Positions 33,101 through 41,658 of a stretch of 64,000 nucleotides of DNA are shown here, in pieces (the stretch's first letter is position 1; every line of letters starts with the position of its first letter). A program made the position numbers and the translations under genes. The notes under the pieces were generated by a model. The model saw only the letters and a program-made list of their open reading frames with translations. It did not search any database and was not told the origin of the DNA. This DNA is from Alopecurus myosuroides (Eukaryota; Streptophyta; Magnoliopsida; Poales; Poaceae), in contig CM054061.1 of NCBI GenBank assembly GCA_028641055.1, forward strand, positions 35,095,860-35,159,859, in the 5' to 3' direction.

Positions 33101-35911
33101 GTAGAGACTACGCGGATCCATTCTGAAAGGCGGGACACCACCTAGTTTTTTTTTTAGAATATGCTTAGTTAAATGGGCAAAAATGAGATTCACGGTATTC
33201 CTACCTGCGTCGCTTACGTACACAAAGCGGAGCCACACCACCACACGATTTGCAACTTGTTGCTACGAACGTGGACACAGCATAATTTATAGTGTATTCG
33301 TGTGGGCATGGGCTGGAAAACTAGACATCCATTTCTTTTGGGCTTTGTCCCTATATGTAACGGGCTATTCCAATTGGGCCTAGAAGCCAGATTCGGCCAT
33401 GCTTGTGGGCTGTCACGGCTCCACTGTTTTTTTGTTTTCTTATTAATTCGTTTATAACTTTTAATTTGAACTCCAATTTGAACCAAATAAATTATATATT
33501 TTTTATAAAGATGTCCTCTATCATTATAGGTTATTTAGGACTGTTTTTAGTCACAAATAAAATACAAAGAGGCCCTTTAAGATCGCTTTCCCTAACAACC
33601 CTAAACCCTGAAGAAAGGGCCTCCAGTATTACAGAAAATACCCTAGAACTATCAGGTAAATAGCAATCAGGTCCTAGGACTATGCTGCCACCAGTCGCCG
33701 GCGACCTCAAGGCACAGAACACGCCGAGATCGAAGAGGAGCTTGCTCGGGGTCTATCTCGGAACAAATCCTCCGGCGATGAACCACATACGCCCACGAAC
33801 TCGTAGTAGCTGGGGACGCACCACTTGGCAGCTCCGAATCGCCGAGCTCTGGCGCAGGATTCGCATGACCTATACATAGGAGGAGTCGATTGGGTCTCCA
33901 TATCCGACAAAGATCACAGAGCCAACCATTGGCTCAACGTGATGCACTCGTAGGTGCAGCAAGAACGACCACCCTACAAAAGATAAAGAGAGTCTGCATC
34001 GCCTCCTCGACTCCACAGCAGCAAGAGGAAGAACCAGCACCAGATCCCAATTCGAAGCAGAGTAGCAAACTCTGACTTTCTAGAACCAGAAGCCACCCCT
34101 CGAGCTTATGAGGGAGAGAGGAATCTCCATGTTCCTTTTCCAGCGTCTCCGACCACCGGAGTTCCGCGAGAGAAAGGAGCAGACCCACTTGTGCGGCGCG
34201 GGCGCAGAAGCGAGCTCATCCTCGACGACATGGCCTCAAAGCACACGAAAGAAGAAAAAAAAGAAAAAACACTACTACTATGTACAACCCGCGCGAAGCA
34301 TCCCTCTCGACGCCGGCCGGCAACGCCGAAATCACAGGAGATTCTCAAGTTACTGTAGCGAGGAGAGAGAGCGAAGGCTCAGGTCACTGCCTGATCCTCT
34401 ACAAGACGTTAAACTATTATTTACAAGCCAAACAAATGTATGTTGGCATCACAAACTATTGTTGGACAACAAGATGAGTTAATTTCTTATATATTTCTGA
34501 GACACGGACCAGACCAGATGATACCTAGAAACAGCGACCATTCTCCGTGGCGTCTCCAAACCGATAGAAAACTTATTTCATTAGTAGATGTGATGTGATT
34601 AGAAACTATGTCACACAAGATATCACTTCATCGATGAAACTCAGGTTCTAGCTAGCATATCATAAACACCCTTCTTGGCAACCAGGATGGAAAAGAGCAA
34701 AACAATTAATAGCTTTTCCATAAACAAACCTTATCGGTATAGAGCATGCACCTTTCACGAGCCGGTGTCCCTCCATGCGACCTCCCCTCGCAGGGAGCTA
34801 CTGATCCTCCTCGCTGCCCCGTGTCGAAGAAGTGCCGCCATCGTCGCTGTCTACATATAGTTTGGGACCAGGACAAGTCCAACACGAATCACCGCGGCCG
34901 GCCGCTACCTACGCCACCTTGAGTTCTAAGGGTTATGGTACCTCGCTCGCCTTCCATATGTGAGGGGATGCTCGCAAGGTGATTCGTTCTTCTCATCGAC
35001 AACATCACTACGCCCGTAAGGACTAGACCGGTGCCATGGCTGTGTTGGGTTTGGGCTAGGATCGCCGGGCATACTTTTTTACAAATCCGGCACAAAACAT
35101 GTTTGTGGGGGCGCGAGTGGCCCAAAAATGGCCTGCTGGCACTTAAAAGTTCTCCGGGGGTCGTCCTGGTGGGCGTCTGGAGATGCTCTTATACTTGCTG
35201 ATTGGAAACCAAAAAAAATTACCATAGAAGCTAGTAGCATTTTACATATACTATTACACATTAATTGCTAGAATAAATAAGCCAAAATGGCTAGCAGTTT
35301 ACAATTACACGCACATGATTTGACAAACATGCTTTTATTTTCGGCCATGTACATATATGATCACAGTGCTAACAAACCAGACATTTCATTTCTCAAACAT
35401 TATATGAGAAAAAAATATGAAGCAGACTAAGATTCATTACAAGTTATATCCAGAAATATATTCGAAACTAAGCTAGGAACTCTAATGCACAGGCCATGTA
35501 CATATACATATTACAAGTTAGCAAGAGTTTATCACCATATATACCAAACCTCTAATGCACATACAGGCTGCGCTGCACCTTGAAAAATCGATTTTCCAGG
35601 TGGGAGCATAAGATGAAAAGAAGTGTAAAATTTCTGGATAGCTTCTCTCCACAGCTTGGCCCTTGCGTAGAGCAAATTCAGCCGTCGGTAGAATCCACGT
35701 GGGAGCAGTTTCGTGAGCTTCTCGCATGCTAACCGAATCGGCACATAGGCAGGGTCATGTCATTCTGCGGTTATTACAGTGGAAATGCCATTCGAGTCCA
35801 TGATCAAAATATCTAGCCAACAAACGATTCATCTCCCGACCATCTACGTGCAGAACTGCTTGCAACATGCAAGGTACCTTCACATGTTTTATTATTTCTA
35901 CATAAATGATA
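33101..35911. other. Mixed repeat remnants, no supported gene
   Basis: 33500-34480 is a GC-rich, exon-like mixture without a coherent frame. 35000-35188 ends GGGCGTCTGGAGATGCTC followed by TTA, i.e. the right end of another Harbinger-type element with the same GAGCATCTCC terminus as 30138-31567; its left end is not found. 35189-35911 is AT-rich with no gene. Confidence 0.4.
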
Positions 35912-36172
35912 CTCCCTCCGGGCCGTCTCAAAATATCGGGCGCCCTTTATTTTCTTTGGTCAACGACGTACATCTTTGATCATGATTTGTACTTATAATA
36001 TGTTCATAAAATTAATATAAAGATATATGAAATGAAAGATTTTTGCAAGACGAATGTAACGGTATTCTTTATACATTTTCAATCAATATAATTAAATATA
36101 TATTAATGGTCAAAGTTGAGTATCAAAGACCACAGTAAAAATAGCATTTCTTGTATTTTGGGAAGGAGGGAG
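35912..36172. mobile_element. Stowaway (Tc1/Mariner) MITE
   Basis: Starts CTCCCTCCGGGCCGTCTC and ends TTTTGGGAAGGAGGGAG with TA on both sides (35910-35911 and 36173-36174). The terminus is the conserved grass Stowaway end; 261 bp, non-coding. Confidence 0.85.
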
Positions 36173-36174
36173 TA

Positions 36175-36598
36175 CTAGTTTGCTAGATTAGCTAGCAACA
36201 CTGGCTGTATTCTTTAATTAATATAAAAGTTACAGCTGTGTGCATCATCACGATGCAGAGGCCGGGGCTATGCTCCCATTTCAAAAAAAAAACTGGCTGC
36301 ATTCTTTTTTTTTCTTCATTGTTCTTTTTTTAACTATAGAAATTATAAGATGTGTTATGATAAACAATCAAAATTACTTTTAGTGGTATTTGATTTTGAT
36401 ACATAAAAATCCCATTGACACAAGTCCAAATAGACTAGTTTCATGTATTATTTTAATTGTATTTCTTTTTCTTGTATCGCATTCAACACACAAAATAGAA
36501 TTTGTAAAGTATTATCACTTTATTAACCTTTCATAGATTAGGTTAGGTAGCCAGATAAATCCCTGAATCTTAAGAGAGGATTACGTGCACATAATCTG
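36175..36598. other. AT-rich spacer, target of CACTA-3
   Basis: AT-rich, with A8 and T9 runs at about 36282 and 36306, and no gene. It ends in CTG (36596-36598), the left target duplication of CACTA-3. Confidence 0.5.
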
Positions 36599-36639
36599 CA
36601 CTAGTGGAAACAGCCCCTTTCGTCCAGGGGGGCAGGGGG

Positions 36640-36860
36640 CATCTGTCCCGGTTGCACCAAAAACCGGGACAAGTGCCATGCATTGGTCCCGGTTCGTGTG
36701 CCCGAGGCAGCAGAAACCACCTGGGGGCATCTGTCCCGGTTCGTGGGGAGCCAATGGTCCCGGTTCGTGGCACGACCCGGGACGAATCCCTAGCCACAGG
36801 CCACGTGGCGCGCGCATGGGCATTGGTCCCGGTTCGTGGCACGACCCGGGACGAATCCCT
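36640..36860. repeat. Left subterminal motif array of CACTA-3
   Basis: At least six copies of GTCCCGGTT(C/G)GTG or its inverse (CCGGGAC), many as inverted pairs such as GGTCCCGGTTCGTGGCACGA followed by CCCGGGACGAA. This matches the role of subterminal transposase-binding repeats in En/Spm-type elements. It also lies immediately upstream of the AP2-like gene. Confidence 0.8.
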
Positions 36861-36963
36861 TTTTTTTTTAAGCAAGGGTTGTATTGTCTGTCCGCGTGGC
36901 GCATGGGTGGTATTGTCTGTCCGCGTGGCGCGGGAGTTGTAACGCGTGGCCATGAATGCGCGT

Positions 36964-36969
36964 TATAAA
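36964..36969 (+). promoter_or_regulatory. TATA-like box of the AP2-like gene
   Basis: TATAAA, 40 bases before the ATG at 37009. The distance leaves only a very short 5' leader (about 15 bases if initiation is 30 bp downstream), so the true start of transcription needs data. Confidence 0.45.
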
Positions 36970-37008
36970 CTGCCGCACCTCCACTCCACGCACCGTCGTG
37001 CCACCACC

Positions 37009-37611
37009 ATGCCTCCGAGGAGGAACAACACTACCGGTTTCCGCGGAGTTCGATCGCGGCAGAACGGAATGTTCACCGCGACTATCCGCTTCGGGGACGA
37101 CCGCATCCCCCTCGGCTCCTTTGCGACGGCCTCGGAGGCCGCCCGCGCTTGGGACGCGGCGGCCTGGCGCCTCGGCCGCCCGCGGTCGTTGATGAATTTT
37201 AGCGACTGCCACACCCTCTGGGAAGCGGAGGCCAGGGCGCCGACGCCGCAGATCGTCATTGCCGCCGACCACCGCCACCTCAGGCACCGCGCGTTTCAGG
37301 GCCTAGTCGACGCCAGGGACGACCGCGTGGTCCGCGAGTACTACCGGAACAATCCGGGTGAGGAGAGCGCCGACGAGGAGCTATGGCAGACCCGCGCGGC
37401 TGAGCGGGCGGAGCGGCGCCTCGAACGCCACCTCGAGTTAGATGCCGCTCGGGAGGCGAGGACGAAGGCGATGCAAGCGCTCCGTCGGGCCGACCATGCC
37501 GGCGAAGTCTGGGCCTCCGACGATCCGAGGTGGGGGCCTATCTCGGAAATACCATCATGCACCTCCTCCGACGACGAGGAGGTCACCGACGACGACGAGG
37601 ACGAAGAGTAG
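37009..37611 (+). CDS. AP2/ERF-domain protein carried by CACTA-3
   Basis: 200-residue intronless frame. One AP2/ERF DNA-binding domain at about residues 10-65: GFRGVRSRQNGMFTATIRF (YRG element with F for Y), IPLGSFATASEAARAWDAAA (RAYD element as RAWD) and RLGRPRSLMNFSD at the end. The C-terminal two thirds are charged and probably helical (AAERAERRLERHLELDAARE), ending in an acidic tail SSDDEEVTDDDEDEE. Start chosen at MPPRRNNTTG because it directly precedes the domain; an in-frame ATG at 36946 is upstream of the TATA-like box. Known AP2/ERF proteins are plant transcription factors; this copy travels inside a transposon. The reading frame is intact, so expression is plausible. Confidence 0.75.
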   Translation: MPPRRNNTTGFRGVRSRQNGMFTATIRFGDDRIPLGSFATASEAARAWDAAAWRLGRPRSLMNFSDCHTLWEAEARAPTPQIVIAADHRHLRHRAFQGLVDARDDRVVREYYRNNPGEESADEELWQTRAAERAERRLERHLELDAAREARTKAMQALRRADHAGEVWASDDPRWGPISEIPSCTSSDDEEVTDDDEDEE

Positions 37612-37899
37612 CGCGCTAGCGCGTCTGTTTTCTGTTGGCTGTTTAATAAAATAATTTGTTGTATTCCGGCAAACAGTGGCCCTCTAGCTCGTCTGTTTTC
37701 TGTTTTCCGTGTGGTTTTTCCTGATTTGTTGGATTCAGATCTAATGGCATTTCGATAGACGTTAAAAAGAGGGGGACATGTATTTCAATAGATAAACAAG
37801 GCACGGTACACATAATGGCAAGATTGGATCTAAATCTAAACGGAGAGCATAGATCTAAATAAACAAAGCAGTACATAATGGCAAAAGTGCATCGATCTA

Positions 37900-38445
37900 C
37901 TAGTCATACTCCTGCCTAGGCCTATAGTACATGTACTCGTAGTCGTCGTAGTCGCCGCCGCCGTCGTCGTCACTATCGTCTGACGGTGCTCTGCACTCCC
38001 TCGGAAGATCACGACTCCAGGACCGGGCCTTAGGGTAGCGCAGGCGGGGGATATCGCCGGCCCTGATGTAGTCCATGACGCTCTGTAGAGTCCGGCCGGA
38101 CCACCATAGCCGACGACCGGCCTCGTGAAAGTTCCCAGGAGGCTGACCGTCCTCCTCATACCTGGCGAGCGCCCTCTCACGCCGATTGATGAAGAAGGCA
38201 TCCCAAGTATGCTGGTTATCGGGATGCCAACTGGGATTCCTCCGCTGCTCCGGCGTGAGCTCGTGGTAGTAGTGGTTCGTGATGGCCGCCCGACGCGCCA
38301 CACCTTGAGGAAGAGGAGGGACCGGCACTCCTCCGGCGCTCAGCATCCAACCGGCGGGAACGTTGTAGCCGGGCGGGCAGGGGTAGTTCGAGGCGGAAAG
38401 TGCCTCGGCCTGGTTGAATGTTAGAGTGGGTATGGTAGAAGCCAT
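37900..38445 (-). CDS. TE-borne gene of the 'LSAGGVPVPP' grass family, intact frame
   Basis: 181 residues, intronless, starting MASTIPTLTFNQAEA. Blocks: YPCPPGYNVPAGWMLSAGGV, PVPPLPQG, LTPEQRRNPSWHPDNQHTWD, AGRRLWWSGRTLQSVMDYI, then an acidic and tyrosine-rich tail (DDSDDDGGGDYDDYEYMYY). It is clearly homologous along its length to the frame at 30490-31144 in a Harbinger-type element, but unlike that copy has no frameshift. A TATA-like TATATATA lies about 52-60 bases upstream on the minus strand (38497-38506). I do not recognise a biochemical function. It is transcribed away from the subterminal-type motif pair at 38527-38632. Confidence 0.6.
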   Translation of the reverse strand: MASTIPTLTFNQAEALSASNYPCPPGYNVPAGWMLSAGGVPVPPLPQGVARRAAITNHYYHELTPEQRRNPSWHPDNQHTWDAFFINRRERALARYEEDGQPPGNFHEAGRRLWWSGRTLQSVMDYIRAGDIPRLRYPKARSWSRDLPRECRAPSDDSDDDGGGDYDDYEYMYYRPRQEYD

Positions 38446-38526
38446 GAGAGAGTGGTGAGTTTGTATGTGTTTATGCCAATGGTGTGGCAATGCATACATA
38501 TATATAGCGAGAAGAAAACATCGATC

Positions 38527-38632
38527 CCTTTAGTCCCGGTTGGGGACACCAACCGGGACTGAATGGGTTAGGGTTTCATTGGGAAACGGATCATCCCTTT
38601 AGTCCCGGTTGGGGAAACCAACCGGGACTAAA
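38527..38632. repeat. Internal palindromic motif pair of CACTA-3
   Basis: Two copies of CCCTTTAGTCCCGGTTGG followed, after a short loop (GGACACC or GGAAACC), by AACCGGGACT. Each copy is an inverted repeat of the subterminal motif, and the pair stands just upstream of the minus-strand gene at 37900-38445. Confidence 0.85.
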
Positions 38633-39704
38633 TGGGAATTAGGGTTTCGTTTGGACCAATCAGATAGAATCACACGGATCGTGTGTTTCTTTCAAGCGCT
38701 CGTGAGTCGTTGGATCCGGGTGTGTTTTTTTCGAGCTGTTGTGAGCCGTTCGATCAGGGCTACGGTGTGTTTCTTTCGAGCTGCTGTGAGCCGTTGGATG
38801 AGGTGTTTCTTAACCGTTGGATCAAAACCCTAGCTCAACACTTTTTGAGCCAGAGGACCCTATATATAGCCCAGCTTCATACACCCCGGTCAGTTCATCT
38901 CTCAAATACAAAACATCCGGATTCGCCATCATACGTCCAACCGTGCATTTGGTATGCATATATATATGCACCCAGTAGCCACGGTTGGGCTGTGTGATGG
39001 CGATACCGTTTGTTTTGTTCTACACCCACTTTATTATTCATCTGCTAGATAAAACAACTTCCATATTTGCCAATAACCACTTTTTTTTTTGGAGTAGACT
39101 TCTATATATACATTCAGATTTTCGTTTGATCGGACTGGTTCTCCGTCAGGTAGTGAGAAGTAATGAAGCTCGATCTTTTTCCATTGCCCAGCGCCATATT
39201 TCTCAACACCCTTGGCTAGCTTAATCACTTCGTCCTATGTCCAGTGCTTGTCATCTTTCCTATATTGACCTCCCTGCCGAAGGCACATTCTGTAAGTATC
39301 GGTTGATATTATGTTTCTGATGACGATTGTGCAGATGGTTGGATGGTTTATAGGAGTTTCGTGCATTACAGATCCTAATACACCGGTTTGTAAATGCATG
39401 GTGGCTACCAGCATAAGGGAGATAGTTGATCAAGAAAGAAAAATGGTAATAGTTTTATATTTCTTATTATTACCTGGCTAGAAAGAGGAATAGTAGATGG
39501 AGGCCAATCAAGAGGATCAGCCAGTATGTTTGCCCAAAACGGATTTGAATTATTTACGCAATTTCAAACAATTTTAATGTTGTAATTTTTTCGTAATTTG
39601 AAAGTATGTAGAAGTTATTCACTTACATATGTAAGATATTCAAAATTTGGCGCTAAAACAATTGGCGCGCCGGCCAGCTGGTTCTGGCGCAGGCGACCAG
39701 CCGG
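38633..39704. other. CACTA-3 internal stretch without a supported gene
   Basis: 38680-38830 holds three diverged tandem copies of a unit around TTTCGAGCTGTTGTGAGCCG. 38850-39600 has exon-like fragments (for example minus strand 39228-39034, VEKYGAGQWKKIELHYFSLP) without a complete gene; the fragment is too short to classify. Confidence 0.4.
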
Positions 39705-39830
39705 GCCCTTCCGTCCCGGTTGGTGGCACCAACCGGGACGAAGGGTCTTTCGTCCCGGTTGGTGGCACCAACCGGGACGGAAGGGTCTTTCGTCCCGGGT
39801 GTTGCCACCAACCGGGACGAAAGGGTCATA
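39705..39830. repeat. Triple palindromic motif array upstream of the protease gene
   Basis: Three tandem inverted repeats of the form CGTCCCGGTTGGTGG-CACCAACCGGGACG (the third has CCGGGTGTTGCCACC) separated by AAGGGTCTTT. The TATA-like box at 39834 follows within a few bases. Confidence 0.9.
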
Positions 39831-39833
39831 GGA

Positions 39834-39839
39834 TATAAA
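39834..39839 (+). promoter_or_regulatory. TATA-like box of the TNPA-like/Ulp1 gene
   Basis: TATAAA, directly after the palindromic array. It would start a transcript whose GC-rich first exon ends at a GT donor at 40253 (CAAGAGGAG/GTAAAA). Confidence 0.45.
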
Positions 39840-39864
39840 CACGTCCCCGCTCCTTTCAGTTCCA

Positions 39865-40252
39865 GACCGCGCGCAGGGACCAAATCGACGCCGCCAGGCT
39901 GCCCAATTTTTCCGTCCCCCCGCGCCGCCCCCTCGCCCCGTCGGCATCCGCGCCGCCCCCCGCCCCGCCGGCATCCTCCTCTGTGGTGCCGCTCCCGACT
40001 CCGTCGAGCGCACCCACCCCCCCTAGCGCCCTCTCCCGTTCGCCTCGGCCGCGCGCCGCCCCTCTAGGTCCCGTCGCTGCCCCGCGCCGCCCCTCGATCC
40101 CGTCGCTGCCCCGCGCCGCCCCTCGATCCCCGTCGCTGCCCCGCGCCGCCCCTCGATCCCCGTCGCTGCCCCGCGCCGCCGCTGCCCCGCGCCGCCGCTG
40201 CCCCGTGCCGTCGCTGCCCCGCGCCGCCGGCCCGCCGCTGCCCCAAGAGGAG
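39865..40252 (+). other. Presumed non-coding first exon with 30-bp GC-rich tandem repeat
   Basis: Contains about five copies of CGCTGCCCCGCGCCGCCCCT-type units (40070-40230). Inferred as the 5' untranslated exon of the gene at 41659-45474 because it lies between a TATA-like box and a donor consensus. Not proven. Confidence 0.35.
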
Positions 40253-40339
40253 GTAAAAGGCCTGCCTCCATCTCGCCCTAATCTGGGGCCTTTTTTGTTT
40301 TTCTTTCTTTTTTTTACTTAATTACTGTTTTTTATTATT

Positions 40340-40510
40340 GTTAGAATTATTAGTTTACAAATGTTAGAAATTTTAGTTTATGAATGTTAGAAATTTTATA
40401 TTAGAAATTTTAGTTTAGAAATGTTAGAAATGTTAGAAATTTTATATTAGAAATTTTAGTTTAGAAATGTTAGAAATTTTAGTTTAGAAATGTTAGAAAT
40501 TTTAGCTATA
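40340..40510. repeat. AT-rich tandem repeat TTAGAAATTTTAGTTTAGAAATG
   Basis: Imperfect units of AGAAATTTTA / AGAAATGTT alternate through this stretch, inside the inferred first intron of the protease gene. Confidence 0.8.
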
Positions 40511-40730
40511 CCCGGCCATCTAGCAGACCCCGTAAATGGACCACCCCGAACGATTTTTTACAAGTTTGGGTAGGGGGTGGCCCGTCGACCCCTACATGTG
40601 CGGGTCGGGAGGGGATATAGAGGGCCAACCCTCTAGCTCGTGCGAGCTAGGGCGCGCTGAGAGTATGGACAGAGTTTAGTTTGTCTAGAAATAACAACAT
40701 TAATTAAAATTCAGATATGAAGAGGCATCC

Positions 40731-40949
40731 CTGATGCCCCTGTTAGAAGAGAGCAAATCAACACTAAAATGAAGAAAACAGATATTGCTGTTGTATGAAG
40801 GTGTTGAAGAAGCAAAGACAGGACCAAAGGTTACCAAATTTGCTGGTAACCTTTGGTCCCGTCTTTGCTTCTTCAACACAATCATACAGCAGCAATATCT
40901 GTTTTCTTCGTTTTAGTGTTGCTTTGCTCTCCTCTAACACGGGCATTAG
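40731..40949. repeat. Inverted repeat A (2 x 106 bp, 7-bp loop)
   Basis: Left arm 40731-40836 and right arm 40844-40949 are inverse complements apart from a few mismatches; the loop is AATTTGC. The arms include GAAGAAAACAGATATTGCTG and its inverse. The right arm is contiguous with the captured B3 gene fragment of inverted repeat B (it ends just before a GTGAGT donor), so it probably comes from the preceding exon of the same host gene. Confidence 0.9.
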
Positions 40950-41439
40950 TCTGGTGAGTTACTAAAAAATCTTCTTTTTTGGGGTTTCCTCAAGTTTGTC
41001 GGAGTATTTTCACTGCCTCATTCTCTTTTGTTTTTCGCATGTTCCTGCCTGCTATACAGGTCATACCAGAGTGGTTTCTGAACTATTTTGGAGGAGAGAT
41101 ACCAGGAACTGTCAAATTACAAGCCCCTAATGGTATTGCATTTGATGTTGGAGAGTTATGGAGAACATGAACAGAATAATCCTCAAGTATGGGTTCCGCC
41201 CACCCATACTTGAGGATTGTTCTGTTCATGTTCTCCATAACTGCAACATCAAATGCAATACCATTAGGGGCTTGTAATTTGACAGTTCCTGGTATCTTTT
41301 CTCCAAAATAGTTCAGAAACCACTCTGGTATGACCTGTAGCACGCAGGAACAGGTGAAAAACAAAAGAGAACGAGGCAGTGAAAATACTCGGACAAACTT
41401 GTAAAAAAGAAGATTTTATAGTAACTCACCAGGCTATGC
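40945..41439. repeat. Inverted repeat B built from a captured B3-domain gene (about 240 bp arms)
   Basis: Left arm about 40945-41193, loop of roughly 9 bases, right arm about 41203-41439. Each arm contains, in order, the end of an exon, a GTGAGT donor, a short intron, a TACAG acceptor and an exon encoding VIPEWFLNYFG, IPGTVKLQAPNGIAFDV and, in the right arm read on the minus strand, AVMENMNRTILKYGW, a typical B3 (REM) half-domain. The left arm carries a 2-base insertion after GATGTTG that breaks its frame. By eye about nine in ten positions match between arms. Confidence 0.9.
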
Positions 41440-41454
41440 ATGAAAATGTCCAAA

Positions 41455-41555
41455 ACCCTGTACACGCGTTTTAGGGGGCGAAAACATAAGGGGTCTGTTA
41501 GACATGCTTTTAGGGGGCGAAAACATATAAGGGGTCCGTTAGACATGCTCTTAGA
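41455..41555. repeat. Short tandem repeat, 2 x about 43 bp
   Basis: Two copies of TTTTAGGGGGCGAAAACATA followed by AAGGGGTC(T/C)GTTAGACATGC. Confidence 0.85.
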
Positions 41556-41658
41556 AATTTAAGAATGCTAGAAATGTTATCGTATGTTTAAATATTATTA
41601 TGCATGTGCAATTTTAATGAATTGGATCTGAAATATATACTTACTCTTTTTGTATAGT

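Noticed and set aside
36946..37008. Upstream in-frame ATG for the AP2-like gene
   Set aside because: It precedes the TATA-like box at 36964, so it would not be in the transcript if that box is used.
39720..40321. Plus-strand GC-rich open frames encoding Pro/Arg repeats
   Set aside because: They are driven by a 30-bp tandem repeat and lie between a TATA-like box and a splice donor; treated as an untranslated exon.
40931..41364. B3 coding frames on each strand as separate genes
   Set aside because: They are the two arms of one inverted repeat, contain only half a B3 domain, and one arm has a 2-base insertion.
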